The notes under the pieces: model-generated
What the model saw: only the letters and a program-made list of their open reading frames with translations
Told to the model about the DNA's origin: nothing
The model's database searches: none
Shown here: one piece after another, positions 26,850-36,825 of the stretch
How the letters are laid out: each line of letters starts with the position of its first letter
How positions within the stretch are numbered: position 1 is the stretch's first letter
From: DATFKA01 sp035268885
Lineage (GTDB): Bacteria > Bacteroidota > Bacteroidia > Chitinophagales > Saprospiraceae
Assembly: GCA_035268885.1 (NCBI GenBank)
Contig: DATFKA010000120.1
Location: forward strand, 92,082-156,081
Reading direction: 5' to 3'
DNA length: 64,000 nt
Program-made: the position numbers and the translations under genes

Positions 26850-26853
<4 letters not shown>
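26149..26853 (+). CDS. radC: RadC/JAB-domain protein
   Basis: A 234-residue protein of the RadC family. The N-terminal helix-hairpin-helix part contains RFKGIGPAKAVGICAALEL (about 79-97). The JAMM metal motif is at HNHPSG, 182-187, with S192 and D195 completing HxHx7SxxD. RadC was once thought a repair protein, but its role is unsettled; the JAMM residues suggest metal-dependent hydrolysis. I chose the ATG at 26149 over the longer frame beginning at 26104 because the extra residues (WFLFTAFRQKTKE) do not fit the family; 26173 is also possible. It overlaps the rho stop by 4 bases, convergent. Confidence 0.93.
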
Positions 26854-28511
<1,658 letters not shown>

Positions 28512-28814
28512 AATAGAAAATCTTTAAACGGTCTGTTTTAGTAGGAAAGATTATTTGTTGAATTGTTTATTTCAAAATCAAGAAGTTTGAACTTGATTGT
28601 TCCCCATGAGCAGTTCTTTCTGTTCCAATCTTAAAAAACGGCTCACTGAAAATGTTCGGAAAATATTTAGAAAGCCGAGCGACACTTGGATGGGTGCTTG
28701 CTAAAATAACTTTCTAAAATCATGGAAAAGCTAAAGGAACAGTGGGAATGAATTCTCATTGCTGTCACCTATACATTCACTAACGTAAAAGAAGGAATGT
28801 AAGTTGTCCGAATG

Positions 28815-28822
28815 CAAAAATA
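28815..28822 (-). promoter_or_regulatory. Candidate -7 box for rho
   Basis: The minus strand reads TATTTTTG, fitting TAnnTTTG. It would start a rho message about 300 bases before the start codon. No -33 element is clear. It overlaps the serS promoter region. Confidence 0.3.
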
Positions 28823-28846
28823 CATTTTATTTTTAAAATCATGTAG

Positions 28847-28854
28847 TATCTTTG
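28847..28854 (+). promoter_or_regulatory. Candidate -7 box for serS
   Basis: TATCTTTG matches TAnnTTTG exactly. A T-rich stretch at about 28824-28829 sits where a -33 element would lie. Predicted serS leader is about 65-70 bases. Confidence 0.5.
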
Positions 28855-28924
28855 CAAAAAAAGCAAAAATAGAAGATTTTTAGACGAAAGTCGGACTCAA
28901 CCATAAAACACAGGCTGCTCATTT

Positions 28925-30205
28925 ATGCTACCAATTAACTACGTACGCCAGAATGCGGACTTAATCCGCGAACGCTTACAGAAAAGAAATTTTAACCAAC
29001 CCGAGCTCATTGATCAGGCGGTTCAGCTCGATGATCAGCGCAAAGCCCAGCAGACCGAACTGGATCAGGTGCTGGCCGAACGCAACAAACTGTCTGCCGA
29101 AATCGGACAACTCTACAAGCAGGGTAAAAGAGAAGAAGCAGAAGCCAGCAAAGCGAAGGTGAGCGACTTAAAAGAAGAGAGCAGCCAACTCGAAGAACAG
29201 CTCAAGACCACCATCAGCGAGCTGGAAGACACCCTGCTACAAATCCCAAACGTACCCCACGAAAGTGTACCGGCCGGCAACAGCGAAGAAGACAATGAAG
29301 TCTTCAAAGCCTGGGAGCAGGCACTCCCAAGCCTCGATGGTAATGCCCTGCCCCACTGGGAGCTGGCTGATAAATACCAGATTTTCGATCTGCAATTAGG
29401 TACTAAAATCGCCGGCTCCGGTTTTCCCTTATACCGTGGTAAAGGAGCTCGCCTACAGCGCGCATTGATCACCTTCTTTTTGGACGAGGCCATCAAAGCC
29501 GGTTACGAAGAGATCATTCCGCCGCTACTGGTCAATGAAGATACGGCCCGCGCCACCGGACAACTTCCCGATAAGGAGGGGCAAATGTACCACATCGAAA
29601 AAGATGAGCTCTATCTCATCCCAACCGCAGAGGTTCCCATCACCAATATTTATCGCGGCGAATTGGTTCCCGAAGAGGAACTGCCCATTAAGCTAACCGG
29701 CTATACGCCCTGCTTTAGAAGAGAGGCCGGCTCCTACGGCGCACACGTTCGGGGCTTGAACCGCGTACACCAGTTTGACAAGATTGAGATCGTACAGATC
29801 GTCCACCCGGACAAATCTTACGAGGTACTCCAGGAGATGGTCACTCACGTGGGGCAGGTCCTGGATAAATTGGAGCTACCCTACCGTATCCTTAGACTCT
29901 GCGGAGGCGACCTGGGCTTTACATCCGCCCTGACCTTTGATTTTGAAGTGTACTCCGCCGCACAGCAGCGCTGGCTGGAAGTCAGCTCCGTATCTAATTT
30001 TGAAGCTTTTCAGGCCAACCGCATGAAGCTGCGCTATAAAGATGCCCAGACCAAAAAGAAGCGCCTGGCGCACACCCTCAACGGTAGTGCCCTGGCCCTG
30101 GCTCGTATCCTCGCGGCCGTCCTCGAAAACAATCAGACCGCCGAGGGGATTAAAATACCGGAGGTATTGCAAAACTATACCGGCTTTGACCTTATTTCGG
30201 CGTAA
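28925..30205 (+). CDS. serS: Seryl-tRNA synthetase
   Basis: A 426-residue class II synthetase that charges tRNA-Ser. The N-terminal antiparallel coiled-coil arm (about residues 25-105, rich in Lys, Glu and Gln) reaches the tRNA long arm. The class II core shows motif 2 as TPCFRREAGSYGAHVRGLNR and motif 3 as NGSALALARILAAVLEN. Residue YLIPTAEVP is the start of the active-site domain. Length matches the usual ~425. A gene for a metallopeptidase follows after 113 bases that contain alternative short stem-loops (AAACTTT/AAAGTTTG/CAAACTTT between 30204 and 30273). Confidence 0.97.
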   Translation: MLPINYVRQNADLIRERLQKRNFNQPELIDQAVQLDDQRKAQQTELDQVLAERNKLSAEIGQLYKQGKREEAEASKAKVSDLKEESSQLEEQLKTTISELEDTLLQIPNVPHESVPAGNSEEDNEVFKAWEQALPSLDGNALPHWELADKYQIFDLQLGTKIAGSGFPLYRGKGARLQRALITFFLDEAIKAGYEEIIPPLLVNEDTARATGQLPDKEGQMYHIEKDELYLIPTAEVPITNIYRGELVPEEELPIKLTGYTPCFRREAGSYGAHVRGLNRVHQFDKIEIVQIVHPDKSYEVLQEMVTHVGQVLDKLELPYRILRLCGGDLGFTSALTFDFEVYSAAQQRWLEVSSVSNFEAFQANRMKLRYKDAQTKKKRLAHTLNGSALALARILAAVLENNQTAEGIKIPEVLQNYTGFDLISA

Positions 30206-30318
30206 ACTTTGTAAGACTTACGTCTAAAGTTTGTTGCGCTTACTCCAAAAAAGTGGGGACCGCCTCAAACTTTTACGAGCATTGAACTGCTTATTAATTG
30301 TATAAAAAATAGAAAGCT

Positions 30319-31017
30319 ATGATAATGGGTTATGACATGGGCTACATCCTGATTGCGGGTCTTTTTTCCGTCATTGGAATGGTCGTATCGGGACGCCTAA
30401 AGGCAAAATTCAATAAATACAGTAAAGTCAGACTGCGGGCAGGGATGACCGGAGCCGAAGTGGCGGCAGCCATGTTGCGGCACTATAATATTGGTGATGT
30501 AAAGATCGTACAGGGCCAGGGTATGTTGACCGACCATTACAATCCGGCTACCAAAACCGTATCGCTAAGCCCGGCCGTCTATCAGACCGACAGCGTTGCG
30601 GCAGCGGCGGTAGCAGCGCATGAGTGTGGCCATGCTGTCCAGCACGCCACGGCTTACAGCATGCTACAATTCCGCTCTCGTATCGTACCGGTGGTTCAGA
30701 TCTCTTCCCAGTTCCAGCAATGGGCCCTGATCCTCAGCTTTATGCTGATCGATGCCTTTCCCTCGCTGATGTTGATTACCATTGGGCTATTTGCCATTAC
30801 CGCTTTATTTAGCTTTATCACGCTCCCCGTCGAATTTGATGCCAGTAAGCGAGCCCTGGCCTGGCTAGACCAAAGCGGGGTCACCAGTGGTCAGGAACAC
30901 GCCGGCGCCAAGGATGCTTTGTTCTGGGCTGCCATGACCTACGTTGCTTCTGCTCTATCCGCTCTAGTGATGGTACTCTACCTCGTCATGCGGTATATGG
31001 GAGCTTCTAACGATTAA
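30319..31017 (+). CDS. Zinc metallopeptidase, YugP/neutral protease family 2
   Basis: A 232-residue membrane metallopeptidase with the HExxH site at residues 101-105 (HECGH in AAVAAHECGHAVQHA). A first helix at about 7-25 anchors it, and three more hydrophobic segments lie at about 128-146, 148-168 and 207-226. The third zinc ligand is presumably in the stretch around FDASKRALAWL, with the Glu of LPVEFDASKRA as candidate. These peptidases are annotated only by sequence; no substrate is known. It stands alone between serS and frr. Confidence 0.9.
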   Translation: MIMGYDMGYILIAGLFSVIGMVVSGRLKAKFNKYSKVRLRAGMTGAEVAAAMLRHYNIGDVKIVQGQGMLTDHYNPATKTVSLSPAVYQTDSVAAAAVAAHECGHAVQHATAYSMLQFRSRIVPVVQISSQFQQWALILSFMLIDAFPSLMLITIGLFAITALFSFITLPVEFDASKRALAWLDQSGVTSGQEHAGAKDALFWAAMTYVASALSALVMVLYLVMRYMGASND

Positions 31018-31172
31018 TCTGGCGACAGGAATACCCATATTTACAGAAGTATTGTATTTTTGAAAGTCAGAAATGATTACATTGTGCCGAGGTGGGTGGC
31101 GGAGCGAGGTCTTCAGCCAACGTACTTCAGCCACTAAAACATTGAAGTTGTTTAAGAAAAAAGTATACTCAT

Positions 31173-31739
31173 ATGGAACAGGAAGAAATTCAAATGCACA
31201 TGGATGAAGCCAACGAATTGATGGACGACTCTATTCAGCATTTACGCAAAGAGCTTGGAAAAATATCCACCGGAAAAGCGACACCTAATATGGTGAAGGA
31301 TCTGAAAGTTGATTATTACGGCACCGCTACTCCCATGAGTCAGGTATCCAATATCTCCATTTCAGATGTACGGACCCTGGTGATCCAACCCTGGGAGAAA
31401 TCCATGCTGGCTCCCATTGAAAAGGCCATTTTTGAAGCAAATATCGGGGTAACACCTCAGAATGATGGAGATGTGGTCCGCATCATTATCCCGCCTCTCA
31501 CCCAGGAGCGTCGCCAACAGCTGGCCAAGCAAGCCAAGGGATTGGCCGAAGAAGCTAAAGTCAGTATCCGAAATATACGTCGGGATGCGATGGAAACCAT
31601 CAAAAAGGCAGTAAAAGACGGTTATCCGGAAGATGCCGGCAAACGCCTGGAAGATGAAGTACAAAAGATGACGGATACGCACACCAAGAAGGCAGACGAG
31701 ATCTACCAAAGCAAAGAAAAGGATATCCTGACCATCTAA
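31173..31739 (+). CDS. frr: Ribosome recycling factor
   Basis: A 188-residue protein that, with EF-G, splits the post-termination ribosome. The coiled-coil domain I starts MDEANELMDDSIQHLRKELGKISTG; domain II holds VDYYGTATPMSQVSNISISD and LVIQPWEKS; and the return helix carries RNIRRDAMETIKKAVKDG. All match RRF, and size is typical (185). No pyrH is next to it, unlike the common arrangement. After the stop, a stem (31791-31798 with 31837-31844) followed by TTTTT may end the message; the rpmH promoter lies inside that loop. Confidence 0.96.
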   Translation: MEQEEIQMHMDEANELMDDSIQHLRKELGKISTGKATPNMVKDLKVDYYGTATPMSQVSNISISDVRTLVIQPWEKSMLAPIEKAIFEANIGVTPQNDGDVVRIIIPPLTQERRQQLAKQAKGLAEEAKVSIRNIRRDAMETIKKAVKDGYPEDAGKRLEDEVQKMTDTHTKKADEIYQSKEKDILTI

Positions 31740-31828
31740 ATTCCGGGTACGGTCCTGCCAACAACTCCAAATCGGCAGGTATCCACGAATAAGTGGGGTG
31801 AATTGTTGCCGTTTTCAAATAATAGGCT

Positions 31829-31836
31829 TACATTTG
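31829..31836 (+). promoter_or_regulatory. rpmH promoter -7 box
   Basis: TACATTTG matches TAnnTTTG, and TTG at 31806-31808 lies 20 bases upstream as a -33-like element. The predicted start is about 30-35 bases before the rpmH ATG. The box is within the loop formed by AAGTGGGG (31791-31798) and CCCCACTT (31837-31844). Confidence 0.5.
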
Positions 31837-31875
31837 CCCCACTTTTTGTAGAAGATGATTTAAAGCAGATATAAG

Positions 31876-32037
31876 ATGAAAAGGACTTATCAACCATCTA
31901 GAAGAAAACGTAAGAATAAACATGGTTTCCGCGCTCGTATGGCATCTAAGAATGGCCGTCGTGTATTAGCTAAAAGAAGAGCTAAGGGCCGCGCGAAACT
32001 TACGGTATCCGACAATAAAAATCCTAAGCAGGTATAA
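31876..32037 (+). CDS. rpmH: 50S ribosomal protein L34
   Basis: A 53-residue, very basic ribosomal protein read from the ATG at 31876. The opening MKRTYQPSRRKRKNKHGFRA and the following RMASKNGRRVLAKRR are the invariant L34 pattern. The C-terminus (AKLTVSDNKNPKQV) is longer than the 44-46 residues usual in other phyla, as often seen in Bacteroidota. It is a single gene here, neither next to dnaA nor to rnpA. It has its own promoter and is followed by a strong stem-loop. Confidence 0.96.
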   Translation: MKRTYQPSRRKRKNKHGFRARMASKNGRRVLAKRRAKGRAKLTVSDNKNPKQV

Positions 32038-32063
32038 TATAACCGCTATTTAGCCGGAATTAA

Positions 32064-32108
32064 CAAGCCTCAAGTTTTGACTGAAAAGTTAACAAAACTT
32101 GAGGCTTG
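32064..32108 (+). terminator. Stem-loop terminator after rpmH
   Basis: A perfect 16-bp stem (CAAGCCTCAAGTTTTG at 32064-32079, with 32093-32108) encloses a 13-base loop. The following sequence (CTTATTTG) is only modestly T-rich. It lies 27 bases after rpmH and faces a leftward gene, so it may serve both directions. Confidence 0.75.
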
Positions 32109-32134
32109 CTTATTTGTACTATTCTATTCGTCCA

Positions 32135-33934
32135 TTAGATGGTATCTCCGCGCAACTCGCGGAACCGCTTACGGGCATTCACCGCCAGTACGCTGGAATT
32201 AAACTCAATAAAGAGGCGCTCGTATAGCTCCATGGCTTTTTCTTTATTATCCAGTTGCTGATCGTACAATTGGGCTAATTCGTACAGGGCGTTGTCCGCC
32301 CGAATCTCTTCAGTATGCTCTTCGATGATTTGCTCGTAATATTCAATGGCTTTATCGTAAGCTCTTTGTTTTTTGTAAATATTAGCTTTCAAATAAGCAA
32401 CATCATCCTGCAATGTATGCTCCGGAAAGCCCTGCTTCAGCGTATCTAATTTGGCGAAAGCCTCCTCAAAGCGATTCTGGAATACCAACAATTCCGATTG
32501 GGCGTAGAGCTCCATAGCTGTCGTCGTCGTGTCCAGCCCCAAATTATCCATAATGAAGACACTCAAGTCGAGGGCATCATTGGCAATCAATTTGGAGGTC
32601 GAAGCCTTTAGTATCTCAAATTGGGACTGTGCCCACTGAAAATCGCCGTTGAAATAAGACAGGCGGGCATTCCGGAAACGAGCCTCGTGTCCCAGCAAGT
32701 CGTCCTTAAATAATTTATCGACCTGTGAATAAAGTAAAGTAGCCTCCCAGACTTCTCCTTTAATCAGGTAGTAATCGGCCAGGTCTAGCTTAGCTTGTGA
32801 TTTGACGTAAAGATTCAGGTCGGGTTTTTCAATCAGATCCTGAAGCAAACGGATGGCCTTCTCCATATTATTCAGATACAAACCTTCCAATTCGGCGTAT
32901 TCAATTACGATTTCGCCCACATTTGGATTATCCTCAAACTCCGTCAGAAAATCGGCATACATCTGCTCCAATTCCAGTAAGTCCTCCCGGTTGTAGTCAT
33001 ACCCTTCCGTCAGCCGCAGGCGACGACAGCGCAGGGAGGCGCGTTTGGCCTCCAAATAAAAAGAAGAACTCTCCCCTTTACTTTCAATGATATAATCGTA
33101 GGCCATAATGGCGGCATCGTAAGCACCGTCGTTGGCGGCAATTTCTCCCAATTGGTAAATACGCATCCCATTTTCGCGCATCCGGCGATCAATCGCCCGC
33201 ACCTGACGGAAAGCACCGCGATAGTCTTTTTGCTGAATAAAGACCCAGGTCAGTAGCTCTGGATAATGTAAGGCGTTGCGATCTTTCTGAATGCGTTCGT
33301 ATAACTTGGTCTTCAGCACTTCAAAATCGTCATCCGAGAGATAACGTTGGAAGATCGTGCGCAAGGTTCCCAGCCGCCGCGGATTGGCATCCAAACTATT
33401 CAGGTATTGCTCTACCATTTTTTCCGTTTCTCCTTTACGGCGATATAATTCTCCCAGATAGTAGGCAAAGATCTCATCGTCGCGCAGCAATTTTGCCCCT
33501 TTCTCGTAGGTCTGAATGGCAAAGTCGTATTTAGAATTCGAGCTGAAAATATTAGCCAGTTTGATGATCTGATTACGATCAGCGGTCAACTTATCGATGG
33601 CTGTCCTGTACAGCTGCTTGGCCTCCTCGTCCTGATACTGTGCTTCGTACACTTGCCCTTTGCTGACGTAGAGCCAAATATTGTCCGGAAAAGCTTTAAT
33701 CTGTTCGGCAATGGCCTTCTCGGCCTGGTCATACTGCTCGAGCTGTAGCAAACATTCCGTATAGCGATTAAAGTAATAATCATTACGACTGTTGGCTTCG
33801 TACAGCTGTTTATAGGTGACCGCCGCCTTCTCGTATTCGCCAGCATAAAAATACCTTTGGGCCAGCTTCGCCCGATTTTGCGCAGATAGTGCCAGGGGTA
33901 AAGTCAATAGTAGCGTTAAAATGATAATACGCAT
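32135..33934 (-). CDS. Secreted TPR-repeat protein
   Basis: A 599-residue protein with a signal peptide (LLLTLPLALSAQ, end about residue 18) followed by tetratricopeptide repeats nearly throughout. Clear repeat pieces are AQRYFYAGEYEKAAVTYKQL, QYDQAEKAIAEQIKAFPDN and, near the C-terminus, RAYDKAIEYYEQIIEEHTEE. About a dozen repeats can be drawn, leaving short gaps in the middle. TPR proteins are scaffolds for other proteins; a periplasmic role is inferred from the signal peptide. No catalytic motif is visible. It converges on rpmH and has a 340-base region upstream. Confidence 0.85.
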   Translation of the reverse strand: MRIIILTLLLTLPLALSAQNRAKLAQRYFYAGEYEKAAVTYKQLYEANSRNDYYFNRYTECLLQLEQYDQAEKAIAEQIKAFPDNIWLYVSKGQVYEAQYQDEEAKQLYRTAIDKLTADRNQIIKLANIFSSNSKYDFAIQTYEKGAKLLRDDEIFAYYLGELYRRKGETEKMVEQYLNSLDANPRRLGTLRTIFQRYLSDDDFEVLKTKLYERIQKDRNALHYPELLTWVFIQQKDYRGAFRQVRAIDRRMRENGMRIYQLGEIAANDGAYDAAIMAYDYIIESKGESSSFYLEAKRASLRCRRLRLTEGYDYNREDLLELEQMYADFLTEFEDNPNVGEIVIEYAELEGLYLNNMEKAIRLLQDLIEKPDLNLYVKSQAKLDLADYYLIKGEVWEATLLYSQVDKLFKDDLLGHEARFRNARLSYFNGDFQWAQSQFEILKASTSKLIANDALDLSVFIMDNLGLDTTTTAMELYAQSELLVFQNRFEEAFAKLDTLKQGFPEHTLQDDVAYLKANIYKKQRAYDKAIEYYEQIIEEHTEEIRADNALYELAQLYDQQLDNKEKAMELYERLFIEFNSSVLAVNARKRFRELRGDTI

Positions 33935-34274
33935 AAATATATTTTTTCTTTCAGAGTAGCTAAAAGTGAAGTTATTCCGTACTTACAAAACGAAAACGGA
34001 GCATAAAAGTTGCTCCGCCGAATTAGATTGGAAAATACGAAACATCCACAAGTTTTGCTATGGCTTTGGCGTCAGGCAGTAGGCATATCGCCGAAGGGCG
34101 ACTTTTTCGTGATGAAAGTTACCTAAAACATGCTATTTACCATGGTATCTTTGCAGAATCAAAACAGTCCCCCCTTTGATATGCAGGGGTGATTGGTTCT
34201 GGGAAGCAAAGATGTAAGATAAATAAATGCGTGCCTTTGGGTACGCAACATGGGTAGAATAAAATTATATACAG
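33935..34274. other. Intergenic region with structured leader for the 71-codon gene
   Basis: These 340 bases contain no gene. They hold two short hairpins (CGGAGC with GCTCCG near 33997; CGCC-GAAG-GGCG near 34091), the promoter box at 34146-34153, and then, inside the expected leader, a C-rich/G-rich pairing tract near 34169 and a hairpin TGCGTGCC-TTTG-GGTACGCA at 34228-34247. I could not match the leader to a known riboswitch. Confidence 0.5.
34146..34153 (+). promoter_or_regulatory. Candidate -7 box upstream of the 71-codon gene
   Basis: TATCTTTG matches TAnnTTTG. It would give a leader of about 115 bases before the ATG at 34275, containing the hairpins described for this region. No -33 TTTG was confirmed. 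Confidence 0.45.
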
Positions 34275-34490
34275 ATGGAAAAATTAATCAACGACTGGAA
34301 GTTCATCCTTATCCTGTGCCTCAGCCTGGGCCTGGCTCCCTTTGTCCCCGAACCGCATCTCTGGGGCAAGTTAAAATGGCTGGCCGGTGGTGCCCGGGGT
34401 ATGCAATTGATGGATTGGTTTGATCTGGTCCTGCACGGACTCCCCTGGGTATTGCTTCTGCGGCTTGGCTTTTTAAAAATTAAAGGATAG
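34275..34490 (+). CDS. Small conserved two-helix membrane protein
   Basis: A 71-residue protein with two hydrophobic helices (about 9-25 and 50-66) joined by a loop containing PEPHLWGKLKWLAGGARGM. I recall very similar short proteins in Bacteroidota, often labelled only as RND transporter, without functional proof. The order of the loop motifs (PEPH then WGK then GGA) and the WFDLxLHG near the second helix look conserved. Its orientation and size suggest an inner-membrane accessory protein. It sits alone after a long structured leader, 51 bases before the DUF5916 gene. Confidence 0.75.
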   Translation: MEKLINDWKFILILCLSLGLAPFVPEPHLWGKLKWLAGGARGMQLMDWFDLVLHGLPWVLLLRLGFLKIKG

Positions 34491-34505
34491 TTCGACTATT
34501 ATTTC

Positions 34506-34513
34506 TAAATTTG
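34506..34513 (+). promoter_or_regulatory. Candidate -7 box for the DUF5916 gene
   Basis: TAAATTTG matches TAnnTTTG. It lies 16 bases after the preceding stop codon and about 30 bases before the ATG at 34542, giving a leader of about 20 bases. Confidence 0.45.
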
Positions 34514-34541
34514 CGCCAATTTTTAACCGGAACTAGCTGAC

Positions 34542-36821
34542 ATGAGACCAATTTACCTCGGCAAGTTATACTTGCTCCTACTCCTTTTTAGCCTGGAGCT
34601 ACCTGCTCAAAACCAACCGGGCACCCCGATATCCATCAAAAAAGCGGAGGGTGACATTCGCATTGACGGCGTATTAGATGAGGCCGCCTGGCAAAAAGCC
34701 GATGTAGCCGACAACTGGTACCTCAACTACCCCGTTGACTCCGTGCGGGCCCCCTTCCAAACCGAAGCCCGCCTTACCTTTGACGAAGATAATTTCTATA
34801 TTTCCTTCGTTTGCTACGACGATGAAACCCCGAATGTCATTAGCTCTTTACGGCGCGACTTCAATTACGATCGTAACGATAATGTTGGCTTTGCCCTGGG
34901 TCCTTATAATGACCGCCTGAATGGTTTCTTTTTTGTGATTACTCCCGCTGGTGTGCAAATGGAGGGTACTGTTACCGGTGGTGGTACCGGAGATAATTCC
35001 TTCAACGCCTTTTGGGACAATAAGTGGTTCTCTGAGGTAAAACAGTACGATGACCGCTGGGTGGCCGAACTGGCCATCCCCTTCAAAAGTTTTCGCTACC
35101 GCAGCGACGTCAGAGAATGGAATATCGCCATGGACCGTTGGGATCTGAAGCGAAATATGAAGTCCAGCTGGATACGCACGCCCATACAGTTTATCTCTGC
35201 CTCCTTCCCCTACAGCGGTCAACTGATTTGGGAAGACCCCATACCAGAGACGAAGACCAATATTTCCTTTATCCCCTTTATTGCCGGCAGCACTTCGGCC
35301 GATAACCAGACCGAGCCCCGGACCACCAATTCAGATTTACAAGTGGGCTTCGATGCCAAGGTGGCCATCACGCCTTCGCTCAACCTCGACCTGACGGTCA
35401 ACCCGGACTTCTCGCAGGTAGAAGTCGATCAGCAGGTGATTAACCTGACGCGCTTTGAATTCCGCTTTCCAGAGCGCAGGCAATTTTTCCTGGAGAATAG
35501 TGATCTATTTGACCAGGCTGGATTCCCCGGCGCACGTCCCTTCTTCTCCCGACGGATCGGTCTGGCTCGCGATTCATCTGGCTTTTTCCAGCGGGTACCC
35601 ATTGCTTTTGGTGCGCGCCTCAGTGGTTCGCTTAATGAAAAATGGCGGGTTAGTGTACTAAATATGCAGACTCAGGAGCAGTCTTCCTTTGGCCTGCCCA
35701 GCCAAAACTATACGGTGGCTGCCCTACAGCGCAATTTCTGGGAAAACTCCAGCCTCAGCCTCAGCCTGACCAACAAACAAAGCCTCGGCGTATCCGAAGC
35801 CGACTCGACCCGCTTCTTTGCCGACGGTATCTTTAAGCGCATCCAACAAGGCGACCGCTCCGTACTGCGGGCCAATACTTATAACCGCGTGGCCAGCCTC
35901 GACTTGGAGATGCTCAGCCCGGATGCCAAATGGTATCACAGCTCCTTTATCGCCAAGTCTTTTGATGCTTTCAATAATAGCCAAAACCTGTCCGGACTGC
36001 TGTTCAATCGCTTCCAAAATCGAAACTGGAGTATACACCTGGGCCACAACTTTATCAACGAATTCTTTAACGCCGAGGCAGGATTTGTACCTGGGGCGCA
36101 AGTCTATCCTGGGCAGCGCGAGTTCTTCTCTAATGTCACCTATATTATATACCCGGAAGCGCCCGCTATCATCCGTATGGGGCCAGCGCTGGATCTATCA
36201 CACACCTATATTCCGGGCGGTAGCCTGACCGACCGCAATTACAGCCTGGAGTATGGCATCGCCTTCAACAATGCCTCCGAAATGAGCTTCTCGGCCAATT
36301 ATGTGTACCAGCAACTGACCATCGACTTCAATCCGATCGATGCCAGTCGCTACACCTCTTTTCTGGAAGGCGAAGATTACGAATGGACGTCTTTCAGCCT
36401 CGGTTATACCAGTAATCCGCGTAAGTTATTTGCCTATCAGTTGGAAGCGACTACCGGTGGCTTTTATAACGGCAATAACTTCAACCTGTCGGGCGAACTC
36501 AATTACCGCTACCAGCCCTTTGGTAATATCTCACTGCGTTTTGACTATAACGACCTGCGGCTTCCGGGCGATTATGGCCAGGAAGAACTCTTTCTGATCG
36601 GGCCACGCATCGACCTGACTTTCACGGATAAAATCTTCCTAACTACCTTCATTCAATACAATAATTTATTAGATAATATTAACTTAAATGCTCGTTTACA
36701 GTACCGTTACCAGCCCGCATCGGATATTTTTGTCGTTTACACGGAAAATTACCTGCCGGGCGATCTGTTCAGTAAGAACCGGGCCCTAGTCTTTAAAGCA
36801 ACGTATTGGCTAAATATTTAG
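34542..36821 (+). CDS. DUF5916 outer-membrane protein with CBM9-like N-terminal domain
   Basis: A 759-residue secreted protein (signal peptide ending SLELPAQ). Residues about 30-215 form a CBM9-like beta-sandwich with the conserved IRIDGVLDEAAWQKAD, FYISFVCYDD and a WDLKRNMKSSWIRTP tail. The remaining ~530 residues are the DUF5916 region: VNPDFSQVEVDQQVINLTRFE is its signature, followed by long beta strands ending in an aromatic C-terminus (KATYWLNI), which suggests an outer-membrane barrel. Proteins of this type have no proven function; the CBM-like domain suggests carbohydrate or ligand binding. Its promoter lies in the gap after the small 71-residue gene. Confidence 0.88.
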   Translation: MRPIYLGKLYLLLLLFSLELPAQNQPGTPISIKKAEGDIRIDGVLDEAAWQKADVADNWYLNYPVDSVRAPFQTEARLTFDEDNFYISFVCYDDETPNVISSLRRDFNYDRNDNVGFALGPYNDRLNGFFFVITPAGVQMEGTVTGGGTGDNSFNAFWDNKWFSEVKQYDDRWVAELAIPFKSFRYRSDVREWNIAMDRWDLKRNMKSSWIRTPIQFISASFPYSGQLIWEDPIPETKTNISFIPFIAGSTSADNQTEPRTTNSDLQVGFDAKVAITPSLNLDLTVNPDFSQVEVDQQVINLTRFEFRFPERRQFFLENSDLFDQAGFPGARPFFSRRIGLARDSSGFFQRVPIAFGARLSGSLNEKWRVSVLNMQTQEQSSFGLPSQNYTVAALQRNFWENSSLSLSLTNKQSLGVSEADSTRFFADGIFKRIQQGDRSVLRANTYNRVASLDLEMLSPDAKWYHSSFIAKSFDAFNNSQNLSGLLFNRFQNRNWSIHLGHNFINEFFNAEAGFVPGAQVYPGQREFFSNVTYIIYPEAPAIIRMGPALDLSHTYIPGGSLTDRNYSLEYGIAFNNASEMSFSANYVYQQLTIDFNPIDASRYTSFLEGEDYEWTSFSLGYTSNPRKLFAYQLEATTGGFYNGNNFNLSGELNYRYQPFGNISLRFDYNDLRLPGDYGQEELFLIGPRIDLTFTDKIFLTTFIQYNNLLDNINLNARLQYRYQPASDIFVVYTENYLPGDLFSKNRALVFKATYWLNI

Positions 36822-36825
36822 ACCC

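Larger units (their letters stand above)
28512..28924. other. Divergent rho-serS intergenic region
   Basis: These 413 bases carry the opposing promoter boxes (listed separately) and leave a rho leader of about 300 bases. A weak AT-rich hairpin (AATCAAG with CTTGATT, 28576-28598) lies near the rho start. A 32-codon frame at 28606-28704 lacks any support. I see no other gene. Confidence 0.55.

Noticed and set aside
28606..28704. 32-codon frame in the rho-serS gap
   Set aside because: Short, no recognisable sequence, no fitting promoter; expected by chance in 400 bases.
30204..30273. tRNA or riboswitch after serS
   Set aside because: The stem pairs (AAACTTT, AAAGTTTG, CAAACTTT) do not make a cloverleaf or a known class; they may only be chance alternative hairpins.
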